Shown: positions 7,345-17,195, counted from the stretch's first letter. The stretch: DNA of 64,000 nucleotides from an uncultured Alphaproteobacteria bacterium (GCA_934277945.1 CAKQWA010000007.1:1-64000); one strand, 5' to 3'. The notes: a model not told the origin generated them from the letters alone. Translations and numbers: made by a program.

Positions 7345-9760
7345 TGTCAAAAAAAAGCCGTCGTTTTTAAAACGCCTGCTGTCGCTGTTCGGCTTGGGGT
7401 CGTTCTTCAACGACTGGGAAATGTTGCGCGCCCTGCTTGACAGCGAGGAGGACGCGCGCGTGCTGACGGGGGCGGACGGCGCGCTTGTGTACATGAATCT
7501 GGCGGCGAAGGCGTTTTTTAAAAACGAACCGATGCTGGACGCTTTGCGCCGCCGCGCGTGTCGCGATGAAGCCGACAAACTGGCTTTGGCGAAATTGCAG
7601 GCGGCGGTGGAGCGGAGGGCTGACGCCGTCGTCGAACTGGCTTTGCGTTCCGACGTGACGCCCGATTTCATCGAATGGTATCGCGTGCGCGTGCGGCAGA
7701 CGACGGCGGACTGCACGGTGTGGACGCTGACGGACATTACGGCGAAGCGGTCGATGGACGCGGTCATCCGCCACGAAATTCAGGAATTGGGCGAGTTTAT
7801 GGACGTTCTGCCCGTCGGCTTGTATCAGGCGGACGCGGGCGGCGTGATTTCCTATGTCAACCAGCGGCTGATCGAATGGCTGGGCTACCGCCACCGCTCC
7901 GAATTGCATGGCAGAAAACTGTCCGACATCATCACGGGATCGGTCGTGCCGGAACTGGACGGGCTTTGGCACGGCGAAGCGTCTTTCAAAACGGCGGCGG
8001 GCGGCGTGTTCAACGCTTTCGTGTCCCACGCGACTTATGACGAACACGGCGACACGATGGTGCGCGGCGCGGTCGTGCGCGACGCCGTCGGCGGCGAAGC
8101 GGCGGGGACGAAGAACGATTTGGGCATGACGTGGCTGTTTGAGGAGGCGCCCGTCGGCATCGCGTTCATCGACACGGAAAACGTCATCAGCGAAGCGAAC
8201 GCCCGCCTGTTCCAACTGTTTGACAAAAAGCGCGAGGACGTGATCGGCGCGCGGCTGGAAGAATTCATCTCCCGCGCGGATTTCGCGGAAATCGAACACA
8301 AAATCGTCAAGGTCAAAATGGGTTTCCTGCCCCGCGCGCACGGCGAAGTCACGCTGAAAGGCGGCAAATCGGAAAAAATCGCCGCCGTGCACATGACGCC
8401 GACGGTCGTGCGCGACGCGGACGGCGTGTCCGACATTTCGGGCGTGGTGCTGTATTTCATTGACGACACGGCGCGGCGCAATTTGGAGATCCAGTTTTCG
8501 CAGGCGCAAAAAATGCAGGCGGTCGGGCAGTTGGCGGGCGGCGTGGCGCACGATTTCAACAATTTGCTGACGGCGGTGCTCGGCTCTGCGGATTTGCTGC
8601 TGGAAACCCATTCGCCCAGCAGTCCCGATTTCGACGAATTGCAAAACATTAAAAACAGCGCGCTGCACGCCGCCGAACTGGTCGGGCGTCTGCTGTCGTA
8701 TTCGCGCCGGCAGGCGTTGAAGAAAAAATACCTCGACGTGACGGATTTGCTGTCCGGCTTGAAGCATATGCTGGTGCGTCTGCTCGGCACGAAAATCGAC
8801 GTGCGCATGGAATACGGCAGGTCGTCCGGATACATTTACGTCGATGAAACGCAGTTCAGTCAGGTCATGGTGAATCTGGCGGTCAACGCGCGCGACGCGA
8901 TGCAGAACGGCGGGGAGTTCATTGTGCGCTCGCGCGTGGAAAACATTGCGACGGTGCAGAAAATCAGCACCGAAGACATCGCCCCCGGCGAATACGTCGT
9001 GATTGACGTGACGGACACCGGATGCGGTATGCCGCCCGAAGTCATGTCGCGCATTTTCGACCCGTTCTTTACAACAAAAGCCGCGGGGACGGATTCGGGG
9101 TCGGGGCTGGGCTTGGCGATGGTGTACGGGAGCGTGCACCAGACGGACGGCTACATCAACGTGAAAAGCGCCGTCGGCAAAGGCACGACGTTTTCGCTTT
9201 ATTTCCCGCATTACGACGCCGCCCGCGTGCGCGACGCTCTGGCGCAGGAGCAAGCCGCCGAAACGCAGGTGAAAGCCGCGCCCGTGCCGCTGCGCCCGAA
9301 AGCCCCCGAAATCAAAGAGGGCGACCAGTTGTCGTTCGCTTTCGCGTCCGACGCGCCGCCGATGCCCAAGCCGCTTCCTTTGACGAACGATTTGACGGGC
9401 GCGGGGAAAATCCTGCTTGTCGACGACGAGGACGGCGTGCGCGCTGTGACGAAAAAATCGCTGGAAGCCAAGGGATACACGGTTACCGCGTGCGCCAGCG
9501 CGGAGGAGGCTTTGGAAAAAATCGCCGACGGCGCAACGTTTGATTTACTTTTGACCGATATGGTGATGCCCGGCATGGACGGCATTGCGCTGGCGGAGCA
9601 GGTGAAAAAACGTTTCGCGCACGCGAAAATGCTTCTGATGAGCGGCTTTTCGGAAGAAGCGGCGCGCGGGGAAATTCAAAATCTGCCCGACCTGCACTTC
9701 CTTGCCAAGCCGTTCAGCCTGAAAGAACTGGGCAAAAAGGTGAAGGAGATTTTGTCGTAA
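7334..9760 (+). CDS. cckA: Cell cycle hybrid histidine kinase CckA
   Basis: 808 residues. There are three PAS-like domains (about 35-145, 150-260, 264-385), then the dimerisation domain with phospho-acceptor His406 in GGVAHDFNNLL. The ATPase domain (about 500-625, with DTGCGMP and GSGLGLAM) and a receiver domain (about 690-808, with Asp742 in LLLTDMVMPGMDG) follow. CckA controls CtrA through ChpT in alphaproteobacteria, and with it flagellar genes and division. No transmembrane segment is visible, unlike the two in Caulobacter CckA; the N-terminus has only a short basic/hydrophobic stretch (about 8-25). The ATG at 7334 overlaps the end of flhB. An in-frame start further upstream would lie deep inside flhB. 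Confidence 0.9.
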   Translation: MARDVKKKPSFLKRLLSLFGLGSFFNDWEMLRALLDSEEDARVLTGADGALVYMNLAAKAFFKNEPMLDALRRRACRDEADKLALAKLQAAVERRADAVVELALRSDVTPDFIEWYRVRVRQTTADCTVWTLTDITAKRSMDAVIRHEIQELGEFMDVLPVGLYQADAGGVISYVNQRLIEWLGYRHRSELHGRKLSDIITGSVVPELDGLWHGEASFKTAAGGVFNAFVSHATYDEHGDTMVRGAVVRDAVGGEAAGTKNDLGMTWLFEEAPVGIAFIDTENVISEANARLFQLFDKKREDVIGARLEEFISRADFAEIEHKIVKVKMGFLPRAHGEVTLKGGKSEKIAAVHMTPTVVRDADGVSDISGVVLYFIDDTARRNLEIQFSQAQKMQAVGQLAGGVAHDFNNLLTAVLGSADLLLETHSPSSPDFDELQNIKNSALHAAELVGRLLSYSRRQALKKKYLDVTDLLSGLKHMLVRLLGTKIDVRMEYGRSSGYIYVDETQFSQVMVNLAVNARDAMQNGGEFIVRSRVENIATVQKISTEDIAPGEYVVIDVTDTGCGMPPEVMSRIFDPFFTTKAAGTDSGSGLGLAMVYGSVHQTDGYINVKSAVGKGTTFSLYFPHYDAARVRDALAQEQAAETQVKAAPVPLRPKAPEIKEGDQLSFAFASDAPPMPKPLPLTNDLTGAGKILLVDDEDGVRAVTKKSLEAKGYTVTACASAEEALEKIADGATFDLLLTDMVMPGMDGIALAEQVKKRFAHAKMLLMSGFSEEAARGEIQNLPDLHFLAKPFSLKELGKKVKEILS

Positions 9761-10542
9761 TGTATCCGTTTTTGGTGGAGGAGATCGTCGCTCTGGCGAA
9801 AGTCGCCGGCAACGCGGTGATGAAAATTTACAACGAGGGCTTTGAAGTTTACGAAAAAGCGGATTTGTCCCCCGTGACAAAAGCGGACGTGACGGCGGAA
9901 AAAATCATTTTCGCCGGATTGAAAGCCCTGACCCCCGACATTGCCGCAGTCGGCGAGGAACACGTCGCGGACGGGGAAATTCCCGCGCTGACGGGGCGGT
10001 ATTTCTGGCTGGTCGATCCCGTCGACGGCACAAAGGAATTCGTTAAAAAGAACGGCGAATTCACAATCAACATCGCGCTGATTGACGAAACGCGCGCGGT
10101 GTTCGGCGTGGTGTACGCCCCCGCGATCGACGCGCTGTATTTCACGCAAAGCCCGACGCAGAGTTTTTCGGTCGTCGGCGGCAAAACGACGCTTTTAAAG
10201 ACAAAATCCCTGACGCGCGACGGCGCGGTCGTTCTGCACAGCCGGTCGCATTTCAACGAGGCGCACGCCAAAGAAATGCTGGGAGAGCGCACGGTCAAGG
10301 CGTTCAAAGCGCGCGGCAGTTCGCTGAAATTCTGCGACATTGCGGGCGGACTGGGCGACATCTACCCCTGCACGCACAGAACGCACGAATGGGACACGGC
10401 GGCGGCGCACGCGGTTTTGTCCGCGGCGGGCGGCGTGATTGTCGACATGAACGGCGACGAGTTGACCTACCGCAAGCCCGATTTTGAAAATCCGTACATC
10501 ATGGCGTTCGGCGATCCGGACGGATTTAAAAAGGAATACTGA
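9760..10542 (+). CDS. cysQ: 3'(2'),5'-bisphosphate nucleotidase CysQ
   Basis: 260 residues, inositol monophosphatase fold. The metal-binding motif appears as VDPVDGTKEF (about 87-96) with the upstream Glu in VGEEH, and the C-terminal WDTAAAHAVL contains the third Asp. CysQ hydrolyses pAp produced in sulfate assimilation and cofactor transfer. The start codon overlaps the cckA stop (TAATG), so it is the last gene of the flagellar-cckA operon. An inositol monophosphatase role is possible but less likely. Confidence 0.9.
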   Translation: MYPFLVEEIVALAKVAGNAVMKIYNEGFEVYEKADLSPVTKADVTAEKIIFAGLKALTPDIAAVGEEHVADGEIPALTGRYFWLVDPVDGTKEFVKKNGEFTINIALIDETRAVFGVVYAPAIDALYFTQSPTQSFSVVGGKTTLLKTKSLTRDGAVVLHSRSHFNEAHAKEMLGERTVKAFKARGSSLKFCDIAGGLGDIYPCTHRTHEWDTAAAHAVLSAAGGVIVDMNGDELTYRKPDFENPYIMAFGDPDGFKKEY

Positions 10543-10543
10543 A

Positions 10544-10575
10544 AAAAAGCCCCCGATTTCGTCGAGGGCTTTTTC
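10544..10575. terminator. Bidirectional terminator between cysQ and flgL
   Basis: Inverted repeat AAAAAGCCCCCGA / TCGAGGGCTTTTT with a short loop, flanked by A on the left and T on the right. It ends the plus-strand cysQ transcript and the minus-strand flgL transcript. Confidence 0.85.
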
Positions 10576-10581
10576 AATGCT

Positions 10582-13011
10582 TTACAGGTAGTTCAAAAGC
10601 GACAGGTTGTTAATGGTGGAAAAGACCTGATACGACGCGGACAGGTTTTTCTTTTCCTCCAAAAGCATCGTCACCGCTTCCGTCTGGTCGACGCGCTTGA
10701 TGTTGCCGATGTACGTTTCCAGACTTGCCGCCAGATTCGTCTGCGCCTGCGTCGTGTTCTGCAAGCGCGACGTTTTGCTGACCAGCGCGTACTGGATGTT
10801 CGTGATGTTGGAATACGAATCCGCCGTGCGATAACTGGACAGCGCTTCGGTAATCAAGTCCAGCGCGGAGCGCACGCGCGTTTCGACGCGGTTTTCGTCA
10901 ATGGCGTCAAGCGTCTGTTCTTCGGCGCGCAAATCAATCAGGTTACCCTGCGCGATTTGACCCAAAGCGGTGAAAATGGTCGCGAACGCGCCTTTTGACG
11001 CGTCGATGTCCATTTTAATTTCCGTCTGCGTGCCGACTCTGACCGTGCTTTCCAGATTCGACCCCTGATAGTACGACGACGTTTTGACGGACTGCGCGCC
11101 CGTCGCGGCGAACGACACGCCGTCTTTGGTGAATTTTTCGGTTTTCACCGTCAGCGAATTGCCGTCTTTGGAAACGCCCAAAATCGTGTACGAACCGTTG
11201 TACGACGCGGACACTTTGTCAATGGCGAGCGTCGAACCGACGGGATAGGTCAGCCCCAGCGACACGCCCGTGCCGTTTTCGATTTTGCCGTCGACGTTCA
11301 GTTTCGTTTCGTCGGAAAACGTGATTGTGCGTCCGTCCGCGCCGACGTCTTTGACGTAATACACGCCGTTGTTGCCGTCCGCGCCTTTCAAAACGATTGT
11401 GTCGCCCGCCTGCACGCCCTCGAACGCGCCCGTCACGTTCGCCGTCATCTGATTTTTCGCGGCGTTGAAGAAAATGTCGCCCGTCAGCGCTTCGCTGCCT
11501 TTGATGACGTCGGACACAAAGCCGTGCACGTCGGACAGCGACGAGAATTTTACATCGCCGGCGGGAATATCCGCGGCGGTCAGCGGCGTGTCGCGCGACA
11601 GGGTGATTTTCGCCGTATCCGTCGCTTCGTCGAATTCGACGTTTTTGACGTACACCGTCTTGCCGTCGATTTCAACGGATTGCCCCGCCGTGATGTTTTC
11701 AAAATAGTGCATATGCGACGCCGTCAGCGTCTGGTTTGCCTCGTCAAGCGTCAGCGCCGCCGACGGAATCGTCCAGTCCGCCAGCGAATAGCCGTTGTCG
11801 TCCATCGCTTCGATCGTGCCGGTCACGTCCTTTTGTTCGATGACGATGTCGTTTAAATTCGCCGTGTCCGCGTTGATGATTTCGGGATTGACCGTCACGC
11901 CGTCGCCGAACGTGATTTTCGTGCCGTCCAAAGACACGGATTTGACGTAATAAACGCCGTCGTTCGCACCCGTACCGGTGATGCGGATTTCGTCGCCGGA
12001 CTGCAAGTTAGAAAAAGCGTCGGGACCGCCTTTCAGCACGGCGGACCGCGTGCCGTCCTCGTTCGTCTGCATTTCAAAAGCGTACGCCGAAGACGTCGCC
12101 GTCGTCATATTGATATTGCCCGCGGGCGCCGTAATCGCAACGTTGGCGACCGCGTCGTCCGCCGCCACGACTTCCTCGGAAATCGCCGCGCCGTCGACGA
12201 ACGTCACCGTCGAACCGTCCGCGGACACGGAAGCGATTTGGAACGCGCCGTTATTATGCGCCGTTCCCGCGATCGTCAGCGTATCGCCCGCCGCCAATCC
12301 CGTAAAAGTCCCCGCCGCCGCCGTCAGCGTGCGCGAAATCGTCCCGTCTTCGTTTTTTGTCGCTCTGAATTGCAGGGGGCGGCGCAGGGACGTGTCCGCC
12401 TTGACCATGTTCTGCGTGAACGTCAATCCGCCCGTCACGTCGTCCGACGTTTCGATGTTGCTCAACAAAGCGCGGATGTCCGACGGATACGTCAGCGTGT
12501 TGCCGTCGTAGTACGCCTGAAATTCTTCCAGCGATTTGAACGGGAAATCGACGGGAGGTTTGGTGTTTTCGCCGCCGCCGAACACATACACGCCGTCGAC
12601 CTGCGAATTGAGGAAATACGCGACCTGCGACATCGCTTCGTACGCGGCTTCCTGCAAATTCGCGATTTGCGTAATGCCTTCCTGCGTGTCCATATTCTGC
12701 AAATCGTTCGCGTAAAAGGCGGTCAGGGAACTTTGGAATTCCAGCAAAATGCTGCGAATGGAGTCGACCGCCGATTCCATGGTTTCCAGATTGACTTTCG
12801 TGATTTCGTTGTTTTCCAGATACTGATCGACGATTTTCTGTTCGTTTTCCAGCGTCACCAGACGGTACGCCGTCAAGCCGTAGCGGTCGTACGACGAATA
12901 ACGCTCCCCCGTCACCGATTGATAGGACAGATCGTTGATTTTCTTTTGCAAAGACGACATTTGCGAACGGTAAAGCGTGAATGCCGCCGTCGTGCCGATG
13001 CGATTTGTCAT
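10582..13011 (-). CDS. flgL: Flagellar hook-filament junction protein FlgL, enlarged
   Basis: 809 residues, about twice the usual FlgL. The N-terminal 150 residues and the last 150 residues have the flagellin-like coiled-coil ends of FlgL (start MTNRIGTTAAF, end LSLLNYL). The middle (about 230-630) holds five related segments of about 40 residues at roughly 233, 331, 434, 527 and 588, with the pattern GD-x-(I/L)-x-G-x2-NNG-x-Y-x-V-x2-VS-x-DG-x3-TF. These should form an exposed beta-rich insertion on the junction. It is last in the operon flgI-flgJ-flgN-flgK-flgL. Terminator follows. Confidence 0.85.
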   Translation of the reverse strand: MTNRIGTTAAFTLYRSQMSSLQKKINDLSYQSVTGERYSSYDRYGLTAYRLVTLENEQKIVDQYLENNEITKVNLETMESAVDSIRSILLEFQSSLTAFYANDLQNMDTQEGITQIANLQEAAYEAMSQVAYFLNSQVDGVYVFGGGENTKPPVDFPFKSLEEFQAYYDGNTLTYPSDIRALLSNIETSDDVTGGLTFTQNMVKADTSLRRPLQFRATKNEDGTISRTLTAAAGTFTGLAAGDTLTIAGTAHNNGAFQIASVSADGSTVTFVDGAAISEEVVAADDAVANVAITAPAGNINMTTATSSAYAFEMQTNEDGTRSAVLKGGPDAFSNLQSGDEIRITGTGANDGVYYVKSVSLDGTKITFGDGVTVNPEIINADTANLNDIVIEQKDVTGTIEAMDDNGYSLADWTIPSAALTLDEANQTLTASHMHYFENITAGQSVEIDGKTVYVKNVEFDEATDTAKITLSRDTPLTAADIPAGDVKFSSLSDVHGFVSDVIKGSEALTGDIFFNAAKNQMTANVTGAFEGVQAGDTIVLKGADGNNGVYYVKDVGADGRTITFSDETKLNVDGKIENGTGVSLGLTYPVGSTLAIDKVSASYNGSYTILGVSKDGNSLTVKTEKFTKDGVSFAATGAQSVKTSSYYQGSNLESTVRVGTQTEIKMDIDASKGAFATIFTALGQIAQGNLIDLRAEEQTLDAIDENRVETRVRSALDLITEALSSYRTADSYSNITNIQYALVSKTSRLQNTTQAQTNLAASLETYIGNIKRVDQTEAVTMLLEEKKNLSASYQVFSTINNLSLLNYL

Positions 13012-13029
13012 GTCAAGCCTCCCTCAACC

Positions 13030-15201
13030 TTAAACAAGGCTGTCCAAAATTTCCAGCAGTTCCGTCGCGGTTTGAAAGGCTTTCGCCGCCGCCGAATAGG
13101 TGCGCTGGAATCTGATTAAATTCGCCAGTTCCTCGTCCAGATTCACGCCGCTGACTTCCTGATTTTTGGAATACAGTGTCGTGACCAGATCCGACTGGCT
13201 GGATATTTTCGTTCCCAAAGCGTTGATGTCGTTCGCCAGATTGCTGACGATCGACGACGCGTAAGCCGACAGGGTCGCCGTCGTTGCGCCCGTCTGCCCC
13301 GCCGAATTGAACGGAACGCTTTCGGTGAATACGGACGCCAGAGCATTTGCCGTCGTGTTGTCCGTGTTGCTGATGAAATAACTGCGGTCTTTCGCGTTGT
13401 ACTGCACCGTTCCCGTGCATAAAAGCGACGGCGTTTTTGCGATGTCCGACCGCAGATACAATTCGGAACCCAATCCCGCGACCGAACGCGACAGCCCCAG
13501 TTTGCCCAAGATGTTGCTGGTGCCGTCACTGGTGATTTCCGTTTGCTCGTTTTCCAAAGACACGATGCGCAGGCGGTATCCCGCGCCTTCGCGCACGACC
13601 TGCGCTTCGATTTTGTCTTTCAGTTCTTCGCACGAATTGATTTTGTCGGCAATGGTGCGGATGTCGTCGCCCGCGTCGATTTCGACCGAAGCGTAGCGCA
13701 TGCCGTTCGATTTGTCGGAAAAGTAAATCGTGCCGGCTTTGCTCGACACGCCGACGCCCGACGAAATGATTTTGGAATCGTACACCGTGTCCTTGCCCGT
13801 CGTGTACAATAAATCGTTCAGTCCGAAGAAAGAGGAAAATCCCTGCACGGTTTTGTCCGCCGTGCCGTCGCCGTCCGAATCGAATTCAATGGCGGCGGGG
13901 GCGGCGTCGCACCCCGGAGTCGTGCCGGTTTCGTCGCGGAACGCAAAGCCGCACACGCTGGTGCCCAAGTCGATTTTGAAATGCCCGTCGGACGTGACGC
14001 CGACCGTCGCCGTTGGCAGTTTCGGACCGTTCGTGCCTTCGCGCAGCCACGTCTGGATGACGTTTGCCAAATCGTCGATCGACCCGCTTGTAAAGCCCAA
14101 TTCGCCCGTCAGGGAAACGCTGTGCGACTGCGCGCCGGATTCGTCGAAAATGACAAGTTTCACGTCCCCGCTCGCGATGTTGATCGTCTGCGCCGACGAG
14201 TCGATGAACGTGCGCGTACCTTCCGCCTGATACGTCATGTTCGGGAAGTTCGTCCCCGTGTTATACGCCTGATTCATCAGCGAAGTCATTTGCGAAGACA
14301 ACTCGTCGAGCGTGTTCTGCATTTGCGTCAGCGTCGTGTCGCGCAACGTGATCAGCCCCGCCATTTCGCCGCTGGAAATTTCGTTCGTGATGTCGAACGA
14401 CCCCGCGTAGATGCCGTTAATCTGCCCGCCCGAATAGGTAATCAGCGAACCGGTCGCCGACACCGCCGTGTGCGACACGGGATGCGCTTCGTTGTCCAGA
14501 AGCGGCTTGCCCGAACGCGTCAGAATCACGGTTTCGCCCGTCGAACGTTCGTACGTCTGAATGTCCATGATTTCCGACAGTCGCGCCACCAGATTGTCGC
14601 GGCGGTCTTTCAATCCGTCCGACGACATCGACCCGACCGTGTCCGTGCGCACGATGTGCGTGTTCAAAGTGTCCAGTTCGGACAGGATTTCCGTCGCTTC
14701 TTCCGCCAGACTTTCCAGCGCGCGATCCGTTTCCAGACGCGTTTGCTGAATCTCGACGGTCAGCGTGCGGATTTGCGCCAGCGCCGCCTGCAAGGCGTCC
14801 ACGCAGGACGACTGCGCGTTGATTTTGTCCGTTTCAATCGCCAGACTTTCCAACGCCGCCTGAATACTCGCGAAATTGTGTCCCAAAGACGTTGACGCGG
14901 TCGGCGTGCCCATTTGCGCCTGAATCAGTTGCAGATAATAGTTCTGCACGTCCAAATTCTGCAATTTGCCCGATTCCGTCGCCAGTTGCTTGGCAAGCAC
15001 TTCGTCGACCTGCCGCTGATTGACCGACGACTTCGCGCCGACCGTCAGACCCGTTTGAAGCACGAGCGAAGTCTGCGAATACACTTTGCGCGAATAGCCT
15101 TCGGTGTCGATGTTCGCAATGTTGTCCGCCGTGACGTTAATGGCGTTCTGCGATGTTTTCAAGCCGTTCAGGGCTGTGTTGAGGGCTAGGGACAAAGACA
15201 T
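13030..15201 (-). CDS. flgK: Flagellar hook-associated protein FlgK
   Basis: 723 residues, long but within range for FlgK. The N-terminus (SLALNTALNGLKTSQNAINV, then ADNIANIDTEGYSR) is the rod/hook-type motif. The C-terminus (NLIRFQRTYSAAAKAFQTA, then LLEILDSLV) matches the conserved FlgK/FlgE end. It forms the first hook-filament junction layer, on which FlgL assembles. Start ATG at 15201 lies 15 bases after the preceding gene, and flgL follows 18 bases downstream. Confidence 0.94.
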   Translation of the reverse strand: MSLSLALNTALNGLKTSQNAINVTADNIANIDTEGYSRKVYSQTSLVLQTGLTVGAKSSVNQRQVDEVLAKQLATESGKLQNLDVQNYYLQLIQAQMGTPTASTSLGHNFASIQAALESLAIETDKINAQSSCVDALQAALAQIRTLTVEIQQTRLETDRALESLAEEATEILSELDTLNTHIVRTDTVGSMSSDGLKDRRDNLVARLSEIMDIQTYERSTGETVILTRSGKPLLDNEAHPVSHTAVSATGSLITYSGGQINGIYAGSFDITNEISSGEMAGLITLRDTTLTQMQNTLDELSSQMTSLMNQAYNTGTNFPNMTYQAEGTRTFIDSSAQTINIASGDVKLVIFDESGAQSHSVSLTGELGFTSGSIDDLANVIQTWLREGTNGPKLPTATVGVTSDGHFKIDLGTSVCGFAFRDETGTTPGCDAAPAAIEFDSDGDGTADKTVQGFSSFFGLNDLLYTTGKDTVYDSKIISSGVGVSSKAGTIYFSDKSNGMRYASVEIDAGDDIRTIADKINSCEELKDKIEAQVVREGAGYRLRIVSLENEQTEITSDGTSNILGKLGLSRSVAGLGSELYLRSDIAKTPSLLCTGTVQYNAKDRSYFISNTDNTTANALASVFTESVPFNSAGQTGATTATLSAYASSIVSNLANDINALGTKISSQSDLVTTLYSKNQEVSGVNLDEELANLIRFQRTYSAAAKAFQTATELLEILDSLV

Positions 15202-15216
15202 GGCGCGCTCTCCCGA

Positions 15217-15651
15217 TTATAAAACTTCGTTGAAACTGACGGCGGCGGGATTCTTCTTGCGCCCCACGTCGCCGCTTTCGGTGTACATCTGCTTTTCTTT
15301 GCTTTGCTCTTTGACATCCTGCACGATCGCGTTCAGCAGAATCTGCGTCGCGTCGATGTTTGCTTTCAAAAGCCTGCCGTTTTCGTCGCTTAAACGCTTG
15401 ACGGTCTGCGCCGCCTTTTTGACGATTGCGCGCTGTTTTTCCGGCAGGTCGAGCAGAATTTCCTTGTGCCGCGCGAAAAAGCCGAACGCCTGTTCGTAAG
15501 CCGCCGCCGCTTTTTCCTTTTCTTCAAACAAAGCCGCGCACTCGCTTGTGCGCTGCTGCTTCATCAGCGCGTTTTCCTTTTGCAGAACGCCGCACAGACG
15601 GCTCATGATGCTCATCAGTCCCGACAATTTTTCTTCTATGTTCCGTTCCAT
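15217..15651 (-). CDS. flgN: FlgN-like flagellar export chaperone
   Basis: 144 residues, almost all predicted helical and rich in Glu, Lys and Gln, with a coiled-coil pattern around residues 5-110. FlgN-type chaperones bind the C-termini of FlgK and FlgL before export. Direct sequence identity is weak, so the call rests on size, helical content and position immediately before flgK. Start ATG has GGAGA upstream. Confidence 0.7.
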   Translation of the reverse strand: MERNIEEKLSGLMSIMSRLCGVLQKENALMKQQRTSECAALFEEKEKAAAAYEQAFGFFARHKEILLDLPEKQRAIVKKAAQTVKRLSDENGRLLKANIDATQILLNAIVQDVKEQSKEKQMYTESGDVGRKKNPAAVSFNEVL

Positions 15652-15666
15652 TGTCTTTCTCCGTTT

Positions 15667-16002
15667 TTAAAGAGCCGTCAGGGACGCCTGCTGTTCAATG
15701 ATTTGCTTCATAATCGCGTCGGAAATGCCCACACCGCCCGATTTCGCCGCCATTTTGCCGTATTCGTCGACAAGCATGGAACGAAACAGCGTTTCCGCGT
15801 GACCGCCGCCGAACGTTTCGTTGACGGGAACCGTGTCGTACATGCTTTGAAACATTTGCGAAATGAAAAACGATTCAAAATCCCGCACCGCTTCGCGCAC
15901 TTTGTCCATCGACTGCCGCGTGTTGATTTTCGGCGCGGCTTTGGCGGCACTTTCTTGCACCGTGTCGGTAAAATTTGCCGTGATAAAGTTTGCCGCGTTC
16001 AT
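15667..16002 (-). CDS. flgJ: FlgJ-type rod-binding protein (single domain)
   Basis: 111 residues. It consists of the rod-binding domain only (about 35-105, with FESFFISQMFQSMYDTVP and FGGGHAETLFRSM), without the C-terminal muramidase domain of enterobacterial FlgJ, as is usual in alphaproteobacteria. The ATG at 16002 overlaps the flgI stop by one base (TGATG); a GTG one codon earlier is possible. It caps rod assembly in the periplasm. Confidence 0.88.
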   Translation of the reverse strand: MNAANFITANFTDTVQESAAKAAPKINTRQSMDKVREAVRDFESFFISQMFQSMYDTVPVNETFGGGHAETLFRSMLVDEYGKMAAKSGGVGISDAIMKQIIEQQASLTAL

Positions 16003-17129
16003 CACATCACCTCTATTTCCGCTTGCAGAGCGCCAGCCGCCTTGACCGCCTGCAAAATGCTGATCATGTCGCGCGGTCCCACGCCCAAAGCGTTCAGCCC
16101 GTCGACAAGTTCCTGCAAGGAAACGCCCGTTTTCAACAGATTCAATTTGCGGTCGGACTGCTCGTCCACCTCGATTTGCGTGCGCGGCACGACCTGCGTC
16201 TGCCCCGTCATTGAAAACGGCGCGGGCTGGGACACTTGCGGGGTTTCCGTAATGCGTATCGTCAGGTTGCCCTGCGCGATCGCAATCGGATTGATGCGCA
16301 CGTTTTCGCCGATGACGATGATGCCCGAATTTTCGTCAATGACGACTTTCGCCGCCACGTCCGGACGGATGCGCAACTGTTCGATATCCGTCAAAACCTG
16401 CACGATGCGATCTTTTTTCGTTTCCGGCAGAACCAGTTTCACCGTCGCGGAATCCAGCGTTTGAGCCGCCTGCACGCCCAGATAGGCGTTAATCGCCTCG
16501 CTGACGCGCGCCGCTGTCGTAAAGTCGGGATTGCGCAGGGAAAAGCGCACGGACTGCTGTTTGGCGAAATCAAACGGAATTTCGCGTTCGATGACCGCGC
16601 CCGACGCGATGCGTCCCGACGTGGGAACGCCCTTGACGACACTTTGCGCGGCGCCCTGCGCGGAGTATCCGCCGATGGCGACCTGTCCCTGCGCCAAAGC
16701 GTACACTTCGCCGTCCGCGCCAACAAGGGGAGTCGCCATCAGCGTCCCGCCCTGCAAGCTTTTCGCGTCGCCCAAAGCGGACACCGTGACGTCGATGCGC
16801 GACCCCTGACGCGCGAACGCGGGCAGGTTCGACGTGACCATGACGGCGGCGATGTTTTTCGATTTGATTTTGCCGTCGCGCGTGTTCACCCCCAAACGTT
16901 CCAACATACCGATTAAACTTTCTTCCGTGAACGCCATGGACGAAATATTGTCGCCCGTGCCGTTCAGACCGACGACCAAGCCGTAGCCTATAAGGGGGTT
17001 GTCGCGCACGCCTTCAATGTCGGCAATGTCCTTGATGCGCGAATTCGCTTGCGCGCCGGAAAGCGTCGCAAACAGGCAAAATGCCGTCATGACTGCGAAA
17101 AACGTTGTTTTTTTCAATAAGTTTGACAT
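16002..17129 (-). CDS. flgI: Flagellar P-ring protein FlgI
   Basis: 375 residues. A signal peptide (1-27, ending GAQA) precedes the conserved FlgI body with RIKDIADIEGVRDNPLIGYG and LVVGLNGTGD. The C-terminus has DGLNALGVGPRDMISILQAV. It builds the P ring around the rod in the periplasm. The ATG at 17129 gives a proper signal peptide; an in-frame start further upstream would add a non-signal extension and reach past the likely transcription start. First gene of the minus-strand operon, divergent from fliX. Confidence 0.95.
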   Translation of the reverse strand: MSNLLKKTTFFAVMTAFCLFATLSGAQANSRIKDIADIEGVRDNPLIGYGLVVGLNGTGDNISSMAFTEESLIGMLERLGVNTRDGKIKSKNIAAVMVTSNLPAFARQGSRIDVTVSALGDAKSLQGGTLMATPLVGADGEVYALAQGQVAIGGYSAQGAAQSVVKGVPTSGRIASGAVIEREIPFDFAKQQSVRFSLRNPDFTTAARVSEAINAYLGVQAAQTLDSATVKLVLPETKKDRIVQVLTDIEQLRIRPDVAAKVVIDENSGIIVIGENVRINPIAIAQGNLTIRITETPQVSQPAPFSMTGQTQVVPRTQIEVDEQSDRKLNLLKTGVSLQELVDGLNALGVGPRDMISILQAVKAAGALQAEIEVM

Positions 17130-17180
17130 CTTTTCAGCCCTTGTTTTGCACATGGCGCGGTTTACTCTGGAAATACTTAT

Positions 17181-17195
17181 GCGAATTTCGTGCCA
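17181..17195 (-). promoter_or_regulatory. Sigma-54-like promoter of the flgI operon
   Basis: Read on the minus strand the sequence is TGGCACGAAATTCGC. It matches TGGCACG-N4-TTGC except for one base (TCGC for TTGC), with GG and GC exactly ten bases apart. It lies 52 bases upstream of the flgI start, so the transcript would start near 17169. Divergent control of fliX and flgI with sigma-54 is known from Caulobacter. Confidence 0.75.
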
